Source: Mucilaginibacter aurantiaciroseus (lineage in GTDB: Bacteria; Bacteroidota; Bacteroidia; Sphingobacteriales; Sphingobacteriaceae). From it: a stretch of 64,000 bases of DNA. The stretch's first letter is position 1; each line of letters opens with the position of its first letter. The notes under the pieces are model-generated. The model ran no database searches. It had not been told where the DNA came from and saw only the letters and a program-made list of their open reading frames with translations. This document shows positions 52,466 to 60,878 of the stretch, in pieces. The stretch spans positions 496,001 through 560,000 of the forward strand of contig NZ_JAMXOF010000003.1 in NCBI RefSeq assembly GCF_024055595.1, read 5' to 3'. Made by a program: the position numbers and the translations under genes.

Positions 52466-53014
52466 TTACAATTCGCCCAATTTCATTAAAGCATAAAATA
52501 GCCCGGTACAATGCAGTGCCTGGGCTATTTTATTATCTGCCAAAAGCTGTTTAACCTCGGCTATAGTATACTCTTCTACTACTATACGTTCGTGTTCGTC
52601 AAGCTGTTGTTCCTGTACTTTTTTGCCGCCTTTGGCCAGGTAACAAAAGGTTTTATTATTAGCGGTTGATGGATTGGCATACACAGTGCTGATCAGTTCA
52701 ACCTCGTTAAACTGGTATCCCGTTTCTTCCAGTAACTCGCGGCGTATCCCCTCTTCCGGGTTCTCGCCACCTTCTATAACACCGCCGGGAATTTCCAGCG
52801 ATACGATGTTAGCAGCATGCCTGTATTGGCGCACCATCAAAATCTTATTATCCTCGGTAAGCGCTACGGCATTGGCCCAGTTAGGGTATTCTAAAACGTA
52901 GTAATCGTCTACTACTGTACCATCGGGCATTTCGCATTTATCGCTACGCAGTGTAGCCCAGGTGCCTTTATGTATATAGGTGGATGAGAGGATCGTCCAG
53001 TTAAGTTTGCTCAT
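52466..53014 (-). CDS. Nudix hydrolase
   Basis: This 182-residue protein has the Nudix box GGENPEEGIRRELLEETGY (about residues 85-103) preceded by SLEIPGGVIE. The N-terminal beta-rich part (YVLEYPNWANAVALTEDN) is that of ADP-ribose pyrophosphatase-like enzymes. The ATG at 53014 is preferred over a start at 53053. It is convergent with the biotinyl protein gene, 3 bases apart. Confidence 0.86.
   Translation of the reverse strand: MSKLNWTILSSTYIHKGTWATLRSDKCEMPDGTVVDDYYVLEYPNWANAVALTEDNKILMVRQYRHAANIVSLEIPGGVIEGGENPEEGIRRELLEETGYQFNEVELISTVYANPSTANNKTFCYLAKGGKKVQEQQLDEHERIVVEEYTIAEVKQLLADNKIAQALHCTGLFYALMKLGEL
52495..52531 (+). terminator. Hairpin inside the 3' end of the Nudix gene, possible shared terminator
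   Basis: AAAATAGCCC at 52495-52504 pairs with GGGCTATTTT at 52522-52531. The plus strand continues with a T-rich tract. It lies 33 bases after the stop of the biotinyl protein gene and within the convergent gene coding sequence, so it would end plus-strand transcription there. Confidence 0.55.
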
Positions 53015-53104
53015 GAGGATATAAAAATGCCAATTGGAATTACTCCGAGTCAATAAATTGTTGCTTTTGTTAGAATTTAGAATTTGTTTTTAGTTTTTTA
53101 AACT

Positions 53105-53887
53105 CTACCAGCTACCACTGCTTCCGCCACCGCCGCCGCTTCCGCCGCCAAAGCCACCGAAACCACCGCCGCCGCCTCCACCCCAATCGCTACCGCTGCT
53201 ACGGCCACCACCGCTACCGCCAAGTAAATTACCTGCCAGGAACCACCAAAATGGGCTTGCGCCGCCGCGGCCACCAATAATACGGCCGCCGCCACCACCG
53301 CCGCGTTTGCTGAATATAAAGATGAGTATTACCACAACGATGATTATGATGAACCCAATAGGGCTGCCATCGCCTTTTGTTTTTATTTTGTGGGTGTCGG
53401 CTTTGTATTCGCCTTTCATGGCTTTCATGATATCATCCGTAGCGGCATCCAACCCACCGTAATAGTCTGCCGATTTAAAACGCGGTTTCATATCATTCTG
53501 GATGATCTGCTGAGTGGTGATATCGGGCAAGGCCCCTTCCGCGCCATAGCCGGTCTGGATGGCCATCTTGCGGTCGTTCAAGGCAACTAACACTAAAATG
53601 CCGTTGTTTTTTTCTTTTGTACCGATACCCCATTTCCGCAATAGCTCAACGCCATATTGGTTAATGTCGTAATCGCCGGTAGATTTGATGATCACTACCG
53701 CTATTTGTGTGCTGGTAGAATCATTATAGGCATTCAGTTTGTTTTCAAGTTTTATCTTGTCGGATGCTGATAGTGTGTTGGTATAATCGGTAACCAGGGT
53801 TCCCGATTTTTCCGGGATATCTTGCGAAAAGGCTGTTGCGATGCATAGCATCAGCCCCAGCCATAATATTGTTTTTTTTAACATCAT
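53105..53887 (-). CDS. TPM-domain membrane protein with glycine-rich tail
   Basis: This 260-residue protein has a signal peptide (about residues 1-22), a TPM domain (LVTDYTNTLSASDKIKLENKL, then STQIAVVIIKSTGD and a WGIGTKEKNNGILVLVA segment), one membrane helix (about 180-195, IGFIIIIVVVILIFIF) and a C-terminal tail of about 65 residues that is mostly Gly and Ser. It matches YgcG-type proteins. Such proteins occur next to LemA genes; their role is poorly known. Confidence 0.87.
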   Translation of the reverse strand: MMLKKTILWLGLMLCIATAFSQDIPEKSGTLVTDYTNTLSASDKIKLENKLNAYNDSTSTQIAVVIIKSTGDYDINQYGVELLRKWGIGTKEKNNGILVLVALNDRKMAIQTGYGAEGALPDITTQQIIQNDMKPRFKSADYYGGLDAATDDIMKAMKGEYKADTHKIKTKGDGSPIGFIIIIVVVILIFIFSKRGGGGGGRIIGGRGGASPFWWFLAGNLLGGSGGGRSSGSDWGGGGGGGFGGFGGGSGGGGGSSGSW

Positions 53888-53893
53888 TTGTTG

Positions 53894-54328
53894 TTAATTA
53901 CCATCCATAAAGGCAATATCATCGGGCAGTTCGTTCTTATCATTAAGCAAATGCGGGAAGTATTTTTGCAGGTGCTCGCCTGCTTCTTTTATCCCCGTAA
54001 TAATGCCTTCTACCAAGTTGCCGTACTTAAAATGGTTTAGCATGTTTTCTTTTGTGGTATCCCAAAAATCGCCAGGAACCACGCTGTTTATACCGGCATC
54101 GCCAATGATGGCAAACTTACGATCGACCGTGGCTACGTAAATAAGCACACCATTACGCAGCTTGGTTTTATGCATTTCCAGTTGGGCAAAATACTTAACG
54201 GCACGGTCAAGCGGGTCGTCGCTACAGGTTTTTTCTATGCAAACGCGCACTTCGCCGCTGGTGTTTTTTTCGGCATCGGCAACAGCCTGTTGTATGCGTT
54301 GCTGCTCCTCTTCGGTAAATACGGCCAT
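53894..54328 (-). CDS. TPM-domain protein
   Basis: This 144-residue protein is a TPM domain without a signal peptide: EEEQQRIQQAVADAEKNTSGEVRV, then NGVLIYVATVDRKFAIIGDAG, the family core. It lacks the membrane helix and Gly-rich tail of its neighbour and so may be cytosolic. It ends 6 bases before the larger TPM gene. The two follow a lemA gene on the same strand. Confidence 0.86.
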   Translation of the reverse strand: MAVFTEEEQQRIQQAVADAEKNTSGEVRVCIEKTCSDDPLDRAVKYFAQLEMHKTKLRNGVLIYVATVDRKFAIIGDAGINSVVPGDFWDTTKENMLNHFKYGNLVEGIITGIKEAGEHLQKYFPHLLNDKNELPDDIAFMDGN

Positions 54329-54332
54329 ATTG

Positions 54333-54430
54333 ATTTGTGATTACTCAGATTATTGGTTGCAATTACGCGGATTATAAAAATGATTACACCGCTTAATAAG
54401 CAATCGGTGTAATCATCCTCAATCGGTGAA
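54333..54430. repeat. Palindromic repeat (GATTACACCG type)
   Basis: A perfect 12-bp stem, ATGATTACACCG at 54380-54391 and its complement at 54405-54416, is flanked by further related words (GATTACTCAGATTA, AATTACGCGGATTA, AATCGGTGAAATC). It lies between lemA and the first TPM gene and looks like a common intergenic dispersed repeat. Confidence 0.6.
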
Positions 54431-54433
54431 ATC

Positions 54434-55012
54434 TTAGAAAGAAACTTTTGGCGCTTTATCAGAACCTGCTTCGCTTTGGAAATACCCTTTTTCTGAAAAA
54501 CCGAATAATTTAGCAGTAATGTTAGCCGGGAACGTACGAACCTTGCTGTTGTATGTTTGTACCGACTCGTTAAAATCGCGGCGTGCTACACTAATTCGGT
54601 TCTCAGTGCCTTCTAATTGCACCTGTAAGCCCCTAAAAGCATCGTTAGCCCTAAGGGTAGGATAGTTTTCTGATGCAACCAGTAAACGGCCTAAAGCAGT
54701 GCTTAACTGGCCTTGTGCCTGTTGGTATTGCTGAATAGCTTCCGGTGTAAGTTTAGTAGGATCAACCTGGATAGAGGTAGCCCTTGCGCGTGCATTGGTT
54801 ACTTCAGTTAAGGTCCCTTTTTCAAAATTGGCTTCGCCCTTTACGGTTGATACCAGGTTAGGTATAAGGTCGCTGCGGCGTTGGTACTGGGTTTGCACTT
54901 GGCCCCATTTGCCCTTAACGTTCTCGTCAGATTTTACCATGCCGTTGTAACTGCAGCCACCCATAAGGGCTAATACTACAACAACAGCTATTACGATCAG
55001 TAGATTTTTCAT
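54434..55012 (-). CDS. lemA: LemA family protein
   Basis: This 192-residue protein has one N-terminal helix (residues 3-20; a Cys in LMGGCSYN could also make it a lipoprotein). The LemA domain follows: NVKGKWGQVQTQYQRRSDLIPNLVSTVKG, RLLVASENYPTLRANDAFRGLQ and a C-terminal helix pair ending FPANITAKLFGF. LemA proteins are membrane proteins of unknown biochemical role. It precedes two TPM-domain genes. Confidence 0.92.
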   Translation of the reverse strand: MKNLLIVIAVVVVLALMGGCSYNGMVKSDENVKGKWGQVQTQYQRRSDLIPNLVSTVKGEANFEKGTLTEVTNARARATSIQVDPTKLTPEAIQQYQQAQGQLSTALGRLLVASENYPTLRANDAFRGLQVQLEGTENRISVARRDFNESVQTYNSKVRTFPANITAKLFGFSEKGYFQSEAGSDKAPKVSF

Positions 55013-55160
55013 TGTGTGTGTTTGTTTATTTATGGTGATGTGAATTTACAAATTAGATTACAAAACCCATACCGTTGTTACAAAACGTAACATTTACGCC
55101 ATAATGGCAATATTTGGCTTTGTAAATGTAATTAAATAGCGCTAACAAGCTTTATGATTT

Positions 55161-55168
55161 TATATTTG
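55161..55168 (+). promoter_or_regulatory. Predicted -7 element for the GH92 gene
   Basis: TATATTTG matches TAnnTTTG, 46 bases before the GH92 start. No -33 TTTG was found at the expected distance. Confidence 0.45.
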
Positions 55169-55214
55169 ACAGCGTTAACGCATTACTGATCACGCATTAT
55201 CATCCCAGCAATAA

Positions 55215-57503
55215 ATGAAAAAGATATTTTCTGCTTTTTTAATTTGTACAGGCCTGCATGCAGGGGCTCAAAATACTCACGAAAGTTTAGTGCAATATGT
55301 AAAGCCCATCATCGGCACGCAACGTATGGGCCATACATACCCGGGTGCTACCGTTCCGTTTGGCATGGTGCAGCTTAGCCCCGAAACAGATACCGCCAGC
55401 TACGAATTGAAGGGTAAATACAACCCCAAAGTTTACGAATACTGCGCAGGTTACCAATACGAAGATAAAACCATTGTAGGCTTTAGCCATACCCACTTTA
55501 GCGGTACAGGACACTCAGATCTTGGCGATTTTTTAATAATGCCAACTGTTGGGGCTTTAAAGCTTAACCCCGGTGTTGCCGATAAACCGGGCAGCGGTTA
55601 CCGCTCCGCTTTCTCGCATGCAAATGAGGTAAGCTCGGCCAACTATTACAAAGTAAAGCTTGATGCTTCAAACATCACTGCCGAGATGACAACCAGCACA
55701 CGCGTTGGTTTCCACCAATACACTTTCCCGAAATCAGATCAGTCGCATATTATATTGGACCTGATGGCGGGTATTTATAACTATCCCGACAAAACCGTTT
55801 GGACGTATGTAAAGATTTTGAACGATAGCACGCTGGTAGGTTACCGCCAAACTAATGGCTGGGCACGCACCCGCAATTTATACTTTGCTATGGCTTTCAA
55901 TAAAAAATTCATTCAGCATGGGTTTAAGAAATATGATAAGCGTGAAGTATACGGCGGTTTCTGGGGTAAATTCAATCAAAGCAAAAACTTCCCTGAGATA
56001 GCGGGTAAGCAAATCCGTGCGTATTTTGACTTTAAAACCGAAGAAGGCGAGAAGATCAAGATCAAATTTGCCCTGTCACCAGTAAGTATGGATGGCGCGA
56101 TGGCCAATATGCAAGCAGAAGTACCGGGCTGGGATTTTGATAAAGTTAAAAATGACGGACAAGCCCAGTGGGAAAAGGAACTGGAGAAAATTACGGTTAA
56201 CGCATCGGTAGAGCGTAAGCAGGATTTTTATACCGCCATGTACCACACCATGATCAACCCGACCATTTATATGGATGTTGACGGGCAGTACAAAGGTCTC
56301 GATCAAAATATTCATAAGGCAGATGGTTTTATCAACTACACCACTTTTTCGTTATGGGATACTTACCGCGCATTGCACCCGCTGTTTAACATTATACAGC
56401 CGCAACGCAATGCCGACATGGTAAAATCGATGATGGTGCACTTTGACCAAAGCCCTGAAGGGATGTTACCGGTTTGGAGCAATTCGGCCAACGAAAACTG
56501 GTGTATGAGCGGCTACCACAGCGTGTCTGTAATTGGCGATGCTGTTGTTAAGGGCAATGCGCCGTTTGATGCTGAAAAAGCTTTAACGGCTTGTGTGGCT
56601 ACCGCGCGCCACCGCAGTTACGAGGGTATTGGCGAGTATATGGATAAAGGCTACATCCCCGATGAAAAAACAGGCGTATCGGTATCAAATACTTTAGAAT
56701 ATGCTTATGATGACTGGGCGATAGCGCAAATGGCTAAGAAATTAGGCAAGACCGACATCTACAATGAATTTATTAAACGCAGCGAAAACTATAAAAATGT
56801 GTATGACAGCAAATCGGGATTTATGAGGCCGAGGCTGGCTGATGGGACTTTTCGCGCTAAGTTTGATCCGCTAAGTACCATTAACGAAGGTTTTATTGAG
56901 GGTAACGCCTGGAACTATACGCTATTTGCACCACAAGACCCTGCCGGCTTAATCAAATTAATGGGCGGTAACAAACGCTTTGTAGGTTACCTGGATTCGT
57001 TATTTACCATGAACCTGCCGGATAAATACTTTGCCGAGACAGAGGATATCACCCGCGATGGTATCATCGGTAATTATGTACATGGTAACGAACCATCGCA
57101 CCACGTGGCCTACCTGTATAACTGGACAAACCAGCCATGGAAAACACAGGAACGCATCCGGATGATCCTACCACGCATGTACAAACCAACCCCGGATGGT
57201 TTAGGTGGTAATGATGATACCGGCCAAATGAGTGCCTGGTACATCTTTAGCTCGATGGGTTTTTACCCGGTAGCCCCAGGCTCGGTTGATTATTCTATCG
57301 GCAGCCCATCAGTAAATAACGCTAAAATACAGGTTGGCAACGGCAAAATGTTTAACATCGTTGTGAAAAATCAAAGCGAGAAAAACGTTTATGTACAAAA
57401 AATGACCCTTAACGGTAAACCATATACAGCTTTAACCTTAACCCATCAGGATATTATGAACGGCGGCGAAATGGTGTTTTATATGAGTGCGAAGCACAAA
57501 TAG
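55215..57503 (+). CDS. GH92 alpha-mannosidase
   Basis: This 762-residue secreted enzyme has a signal peptide (residues 1-19, ending GAQ). GH92 motifs are present: GTQRMGHTYPGATVPFGMVQ, GFSHTHFSGTGHSDLGD, EGNAWNYTLFAPQD (catalytic acid Glu), GNEPSHHVAYLYNW and GNDDTGQMSAWYIFSSMGFY (catalytic Asp pair and Ca2+ environment). Members remove alpha-mannose from N-glycans, mostly alpha-1,2. The linkage specificity cannot be fixed here. No SusC/SusD genes are adjacent. Confidence 0.93.
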   Translation: MKKIFSAFLICTGLHAGAQNTHESLVQYVKPIIGTQRMGHTYPGATVPFGMVQLSPETDTASYELKGKYNPKVYEYCAGYQYEDKTIVGFSHTHFSGTGHSDLGDFLIMPTVGALKLNPGVADKPGSGYRSAFSHANEVSSANYYKVKLDASNITAEMTTSTRVGFHQYTFPKSDQSHIILDLMAGIYNYPDKTVWTYVKILNDSTLVGYRQTNGWARTRNLYFAMAFNKKFIQHGFKKYDKREVYGGFWGKFNQSKNFPEIAGKQIRAYFDFKTEEGEKIKIKFALSPVSMDGAMANMQAEVPGWDFDKVKNDGQAQWEKELEKITVNASVERKQDFYTAMYHTMINPTIYMDVDGQYKGLDQNIHKADGFINYTTFSLWDTYRALHPLFNIIQPQRNADMVKSMMVHFDQSPEGMLPVWSNSANENWCMSGYHSVSVIGDAVVKGNAPFDAEKALTACVATARHRSYEGIGEYMDKGYIPDEKTGVSVSNTLEYAYDDWAIAQMAKKLGKTDIYNEFIKRSENYKNVYDSKSGFMRPRLADGTFRAKFDPLSTINEGFIEGNAWNYTLFAPQDPAGLIKLMGGNKRFVGYLDSLFTMNLPDKYFAETEDITRDGIIGNYVHGNEPSHHVAYLYNWTNQPWKTQERIRMILPRMYKPTPDGLGGNDDTGQMSAWYIFSSMGFYPVAPGSVDYSIGSPSVNNAKIQVGNGKMFNIVVKNQSEKNVYVQKMTLNGKPYTALTLTHQDIMNGGEMVFYMSAKHK

Positions 57504-57552
57504 GTATCTATGTAATATCGTTTATTAAATTACGAATATTGAATGATAATTG

Positions 57553-57629
57553 AAAGGTGGGGAGCGAGGACTTGCTCACCTTTTGACTTATTGATTAACC
57601 TGGCGGGCTTGCCGGATGGTAATCAATAA
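57553..57629. terminator. Two hairpins between convergent GH92 and sigma-factor genes
   Basis: AAAGGTG/CACCTTT at 57553-57583 and TTATTGATTA/TAATCAATAA at 57588-57629 form two stems with a few bulges. A T tract follows the first on the plus strand. They lie between the GH92 stop and the sigma-factor stop and may terminate both. Confidence 0.5.
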
Positions 57630-57660
57630 ATCATTGTGAACTAGGCGGGTATTAGGTAAT

Positions 57661-58230
57661 TTATCCAGCCAGGCAGTGGCGCTCTCTTACAGCTAAGCTG
57701 GTCAATTTTTCTTTCAGGATGGTACGTGCACGGTGTAAGGTAGTGCGGGATAATAATTCGCTCATGCCCAATTTGCTGCCAATTTCCTGGTGAGAAAACC
57801 CCTCGATAGCGTACATGTTAAATACCGAACGGTAAGTATCCGGTAATTGCTGCACCATGTTCATCAAATCGCGGGCTTCTAAACCATTATCGTTATAGCT
57901 GGTACTAACCGGGATGCCTTGTTCGGCAAAATCCTCAACCAATACCACATTTTTAGCTTTACGGTAACGTGAGATAGCGCTGTGTACCATAATGCGGCGG
58001 ATCCATCCTTCAAGGCTTCCTTCGCCACGGTAGTTGCCCATATTTTTAAACATTTTTATAAAGCCTTCCTGTAGTATATCCTGGGCTTCGTCTTTATCTT
58101 TAGCATAGCGCAGGCAAACTACAAGCATTTTTGGCGCTAACACCTTATATAACATTTCTTGTTGCTTTCTGTTGTTACGCAGGCAACCATCCCAAAGGGT
58201 TTGTAAGCGGTTATCAACGGTAGTCATCAT
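57661..58230 (-). CDS. ECF-type RNA polymerase sigma factor
   Basis: This 189-residue protein has a sigma region 2 (KMLVVCLRYAKDKDEAQDILQEGFIKMF, then GSLEGWIRRIMVHSAISRYR) and a region 4 (LPDTYRSVFNMYAIEGFSHQEIGSKLGM with the helix-turn-helix). The double-Met start (58230 or 58227) is preferred over a longer reading to 58299. No anti-sigma gene is next to it; such factors control general or stress regulons in Bacteroidota. Confidence 0.9.
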   Translation of the reverse strand: MMTTVDNRLQTLWDGCLRNNRKQQEMLYKVLAPKMLVVCLRYAKDKDEAQDILQEGFIKMFKNMGNYRGEGSLEGWIRRIMVHSAISRYRKAKNVVLVEDFAEQGIPVSTSYNDNGLEARDLMNMVQQLPDTYRSVFNMYAIEGFSHQEIGSKLGMSELLSRTTLHRARTILKEKLTSLAVRERHCLAG

Positions 58231-58450
58231 CTTATTGTTGTTTAATATACAATGCCCTATGCCAAAATAGAACCGATTTTGTAACTGTCTTATTTTCAAA
58301 TAAATAAGATTTCAAATATTTTTTAGGTGTACGATAGCGTACGGTTGGTGTTACGTACCCGAACGATAAACAGTTATTTTGTTTGATTGCGAACAAGTAT
58401 GGATAAACCACAAAGGTGAACAGCCAACTAAAAACAGCTGATTGAATAAC

Positions 58451-58458
58451 TATCTTTG
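58451..58458 (+). promoter_or_regulatory. Predicted -7 element for the FAD-dependent enzyme gene
   Basis: TATCTTTG matches TAnnTTTG, 32 bases before the start at 58491. The -33 half is not clear. Confidence 0.45.
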
Positions 58459-58490
58459 CATCAATCCGGGATAAAAACCCGGCATATAGC

Positions 58491-60041
58491 ATGATAAAAG
58501 AAGTAGAAATTGTATGCCCTCCCGGGCAGCAGGAAGATGAAGCAGTTTTAATAAGCCTCGCTTCGGCAGCAACAAAAATTCCGCAAGAGAAAATTAGTGG
58601 GATAAAGATCCTGAAGCGGTCTATCGATGCCCGCGGCCGTAAGGTATTATACCGGATGCAGGTACGTGTTTTTGTGGACGAGCCTGTACAAACCGAGATC
58701 TACAACCCTCAATATAAAAATGTAAAAGATGCCAAGCGGGTTATTATCGTAGGTGCTGGGCCAGCCGGGATCTTTGCCGCATTGCAATGTATAGAACAAG
58801 GCTTAAAACCCATGATATTGGAACGTGGCAAAGATGTTAAGCAACGCCGCCGCGATCTGGCGAACATCAACAAACAAGGCCTGGTAAACCCCGAAAGTAA
58901 TTATTGCTTTGGCGAAGGCGGGGCAGGTACCTATTCTGATGGTAAGCTTTATACCCGCAGTACCAAACGCGGCGACGTGAATGGAGTACTAAAAACCTTT
59001 GTAGCCCACGGCGCAATTGATGATATTTTGGTGGATGCCCGCCCCCATATTGGTACTAATAAACTGCCCCAAATTATAACCGCCATGCGCGAAAGTATTT
59101 TGGACGCAGGCGGCGAGGTTTTGTTTGATACAAAGGTAACCAGCCTTTTGGTGGAGTTTGGCAAAATAAAAGGCGTACAATTAGCCAACGGCGAAAAGCT
59201 TTTGGCAGATGCCGTAATACTGGCTACAGGCCACTCTGCCCATGATGTTTTCCGAATGCTGCACAGCCAGGATATTTTGATTGAGGCCAAGCCTTTTGCA
59301 TTAGGTGTTCGAATTGAGCATCCGCAGGAAATTATTGACCGTGCCCAGTACCATTGCGAATACCGCGGGCCAGATCTGCCGCCATCTTATTATAATTTAG
59401 TGGAACAGGTGGAAGACCGCGGTGTATTCTCTTTTTGTATGTGCCCCGGTGGTATTATTGCCCCCTGTGCAACAGCACAGGATGAGATCGTAGTGAACGG
59501 CTGGAGCCCAAGCAAACGGAACAATCCATTTGCTAACTCGGGGACCGTGGTGCAGATAAATATGGAAGACGTAAAAGGGGATATGAACGACCCTTTTCGG
59601 ATGCTAAATTTTCAGCAGCATGTAGAACACCTGGCTTTTAAAGCAGGCGGCGGTAACTTAGTCGCCCCCGGACAGCGCATGGTTGATTTTGTGGAAGGCC
59701 GTGTATCTATCGATCTGCCGGAGAACTCGTACCTGCCCGGCTGCAAAAGTGTTGATCTGAAAGAGGTGTTGCCCGATTGGATCCATAACCGCCTGCGCAA
59801 GGCATTGCCCGCCTTTGGGCGTAAAATGAAAGGTTATTATACTAACGAAGCGATATTAGTGGGTGTGGAGTCGCGCACATCATCACCCGTAAAGGTCCCT
59901 CGTGATAGGGAAACTTTTCAGCATCCGCAGGTAGCGGGCCTATTTCCATGCGGAGAAGGTGCAGGTTATGCCGGTGGTATAATATCTGCCGCTATCGATG
60001 GCGTGAATTGCGCGGATGGGGTTGTGAAGTATTTTAATTAA
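58491..60041 (+). CDS. FAD-dependent oxidoreductase (NAD(P)/FAD-dependent family)
   Basis: This 516-residue protein has an N-terminal alpha/beta region of about 80 residues and then a FAD-binding Rossmann motif GAGPAG (residues 88-93). Family features follow: YCFGEGGAGTYSDGKLYTR, VILATGHSAHDVF and PCGEGAGYAGGIISAAIDG near the C-terminus. It is a widely distributed dehydrogenase-like flavoprotein with no agreed substrate. It lies alone with its own promoter. Confidence 0.88.
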   Translation: MIKEVEIVCPPGQQEDEAVLISLASAATKIPQEKISGIKILKRSIDARGRKVLYRMQVRVFVDEPVQTEIYNPQYKNVKDAKRVIIVGAGPAGIFAALQCIEQGLKPMILERGKDVKQRRRDLANINKQGLVNPESNYCFGEGGAGTYSDGKLYTRSTKRGDVNGVLKTFVAHGAIDDILVDARPHIGTNKLPQIITAMRESILDAGGEVLFDTKVTSLLVEFGKIKGVQLANGEKLLADAVILATGHSAHDVFRMLHSQDILIEAKPFALGVRIEHPQEIIDRAQYHCEYRGPDLPPSYYNLVEQVEDRGVFSFCMCPGGIIAPCATAQDEIVVNGWSPSKRNNPFANSGTVVQINMEDVKGDMNDPFRMLNFQQHVEHLAFKAGGGNLVAPGQRMVDFVEGRVSIDLPENSYLPGCKSVDLKEVLPDWIHNRLRKALPAFGRKMKGYYTNEAILVGVESRTSSPVKVPRDRETFQHPQVAGLFPCGEGAGYAGGIISAAIDGVNCADGVVKYFN

Positions 60042-60048
60042 TTTTTGA

Positions 60049-60152
60049 TGGCGCGAGTTTTCAACTCGTGCCGCGCACAAAGTCAGCTTTCAGCTAACGA
60101 AAGCTGAAGGCTTAGGCCATGCTATACCACGAGCTGAAAGCTCGCGGCAGCC
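60049..60152. repeat. Three-hairpin intergenic element
   Basis: CGAGTT/AACTCG (60054-60068), CAGCTTTC/GAAAGCTG (60084-60106) and CGAGCT/AGCTCG (60130-60144) follow one another. Outer GCCGCGC-type bases add partial pairing. This is a compact cloverleaf-like array. It is not a tRNA: the stems and loops have no tRNA consensus. It is probably a REP-type repeat and sits between convergent genes. Confidence 0.5.
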
Positions 60153-60155
60153 AAC

Positions 60156-60371
60156 TTAATAAGGCAGTTCCTCACACGTAAACCCTGCAATTTGCAGCAT
60201 GTGGTTAATGGTTTGTGGTTCTACACCGCTGCTCACCACACGCAATATGTTATCGCAATCTTCCAGATCAAAGTTATATTGACGGATCTCGGTTAGCGAA
60301 GTTAACAACGGGTGGATTTGGTTTATTTCCTGCTTGTTGGCAACACTTGTTTTAAATATCAGCACATCCAT
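60156..60371 (-). CDS. Small conserved protein, unknown function
   Basis: This 71-residue cytosolic protein alternates strands and helices: MDVLIFKTSV, EINQIHPLLTSL, IRQYNFDLEDCDNILRVVS and QTINHMLQIAGFTCEELPY. The pattern is that of a ferredoxin-like (HMA-type) fold but without a CxxC metal site. Codon use and ATG are ordinary. Function unknown. Confidence 0.6.
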   Translation of the reverse strand: MDVLIFKTSVANKQEINQIHPLLTSLTEIRQYNFDLEDCDNILRVVSSGVEPQTINHMLQIAGFTCEELPY

Positions 60372-60462
60372 GGTAGAGGGGTTTTTGTTATTGTGATTTG
60401 GTGCGGGAATCTGATACGAAAAGCGGGTTAAATTTAATATTTCCGATCTTCTATCCTGAAAT

Positions 60463-60864
60463 TTATTCTTTGGTTTCTTTCTCAGCTATCGGCGCTTCTT
60501 CCCACGCATCGCGCCAGTCATTAGGGCCATTACGGGGCTTGCACCAGGCAAAACGGCTTTTCATTTGTTCTTTAAAGCGCTCGCGTTCTTCCGGCGTCAT
60601 GCCGGCAAGGCGCTCCTGCATCATTTGTTTACGGCGCATCCAGGGCGCGCCACCACCCCGACCTCCTTTTGGGCCAAAGCCAAACAAGATCTTGCAAAGC
60701 ACAAATATGCCCATGGCCTGCCAGTACGTAACGGTGCCTACGTGTAAAATATCGGGTAGCAGGTTGTTCCAAAGCTGCATTACTACATAACTTACCAGTG
60801 CTAAAATGGCTATAACGCCTATCGGGATAAAAATGAACCTGCATTCATAAAATAACTTTTTCAT
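60463..60864 (-). CDS. Membrane protein downstream of an ECF sigma factor
   Basis: This 133-residue protein has two hydrophobic helices (about residues 12-32 and 47-63), a Gly-rich turn (FGPKGGRGGGAPWMRRK) and a charged helical end containing MTPEERERFKEQMKSRF and FAWCK. It begins 14 bases after the sigma-factor gene on the same strand. It has no zinc-finger anti-sigma motif. It may sense an envelope signal or act as an atypical regulator; this is inference from position. Confidence 0.72.
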   Translation of the reverse strand: MKKLFYECRFIFIPIGVIAILALVSYVVMQLWNNLLPDILHVGTVTYWQAMGIFVLCKILFGFGPKGGRGGGAPWMRRKQMMQERLAGMTPEERERFKEQMKSRFAWCKPRNGPNDWRDAWEEAPIAEKETKE

Positions 60865-60878
60865 TGTGTTTCTTTCTT

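Noticed and set aside
53098..53298. Ala/Val-rich 66-codon frame overlapping the TPM gene end
   Set aside because: It is a frame-shifted reading of the Gly/Ser-rich tail of the TPM protein, produced by its GC-rich triplet repeats.
58232..58492. 86-codon minus-strand frame upstream of the sigma factor
   Set aside because: It covers the promoter region of the FAD enzyme gene and has no recognisable domain or good start.
60049..60152. tRNA or CRISPR array
   Set aside because: The three stems lack tRNA arms and consensus bases, and there are no equal-length spacers between identical repeats.
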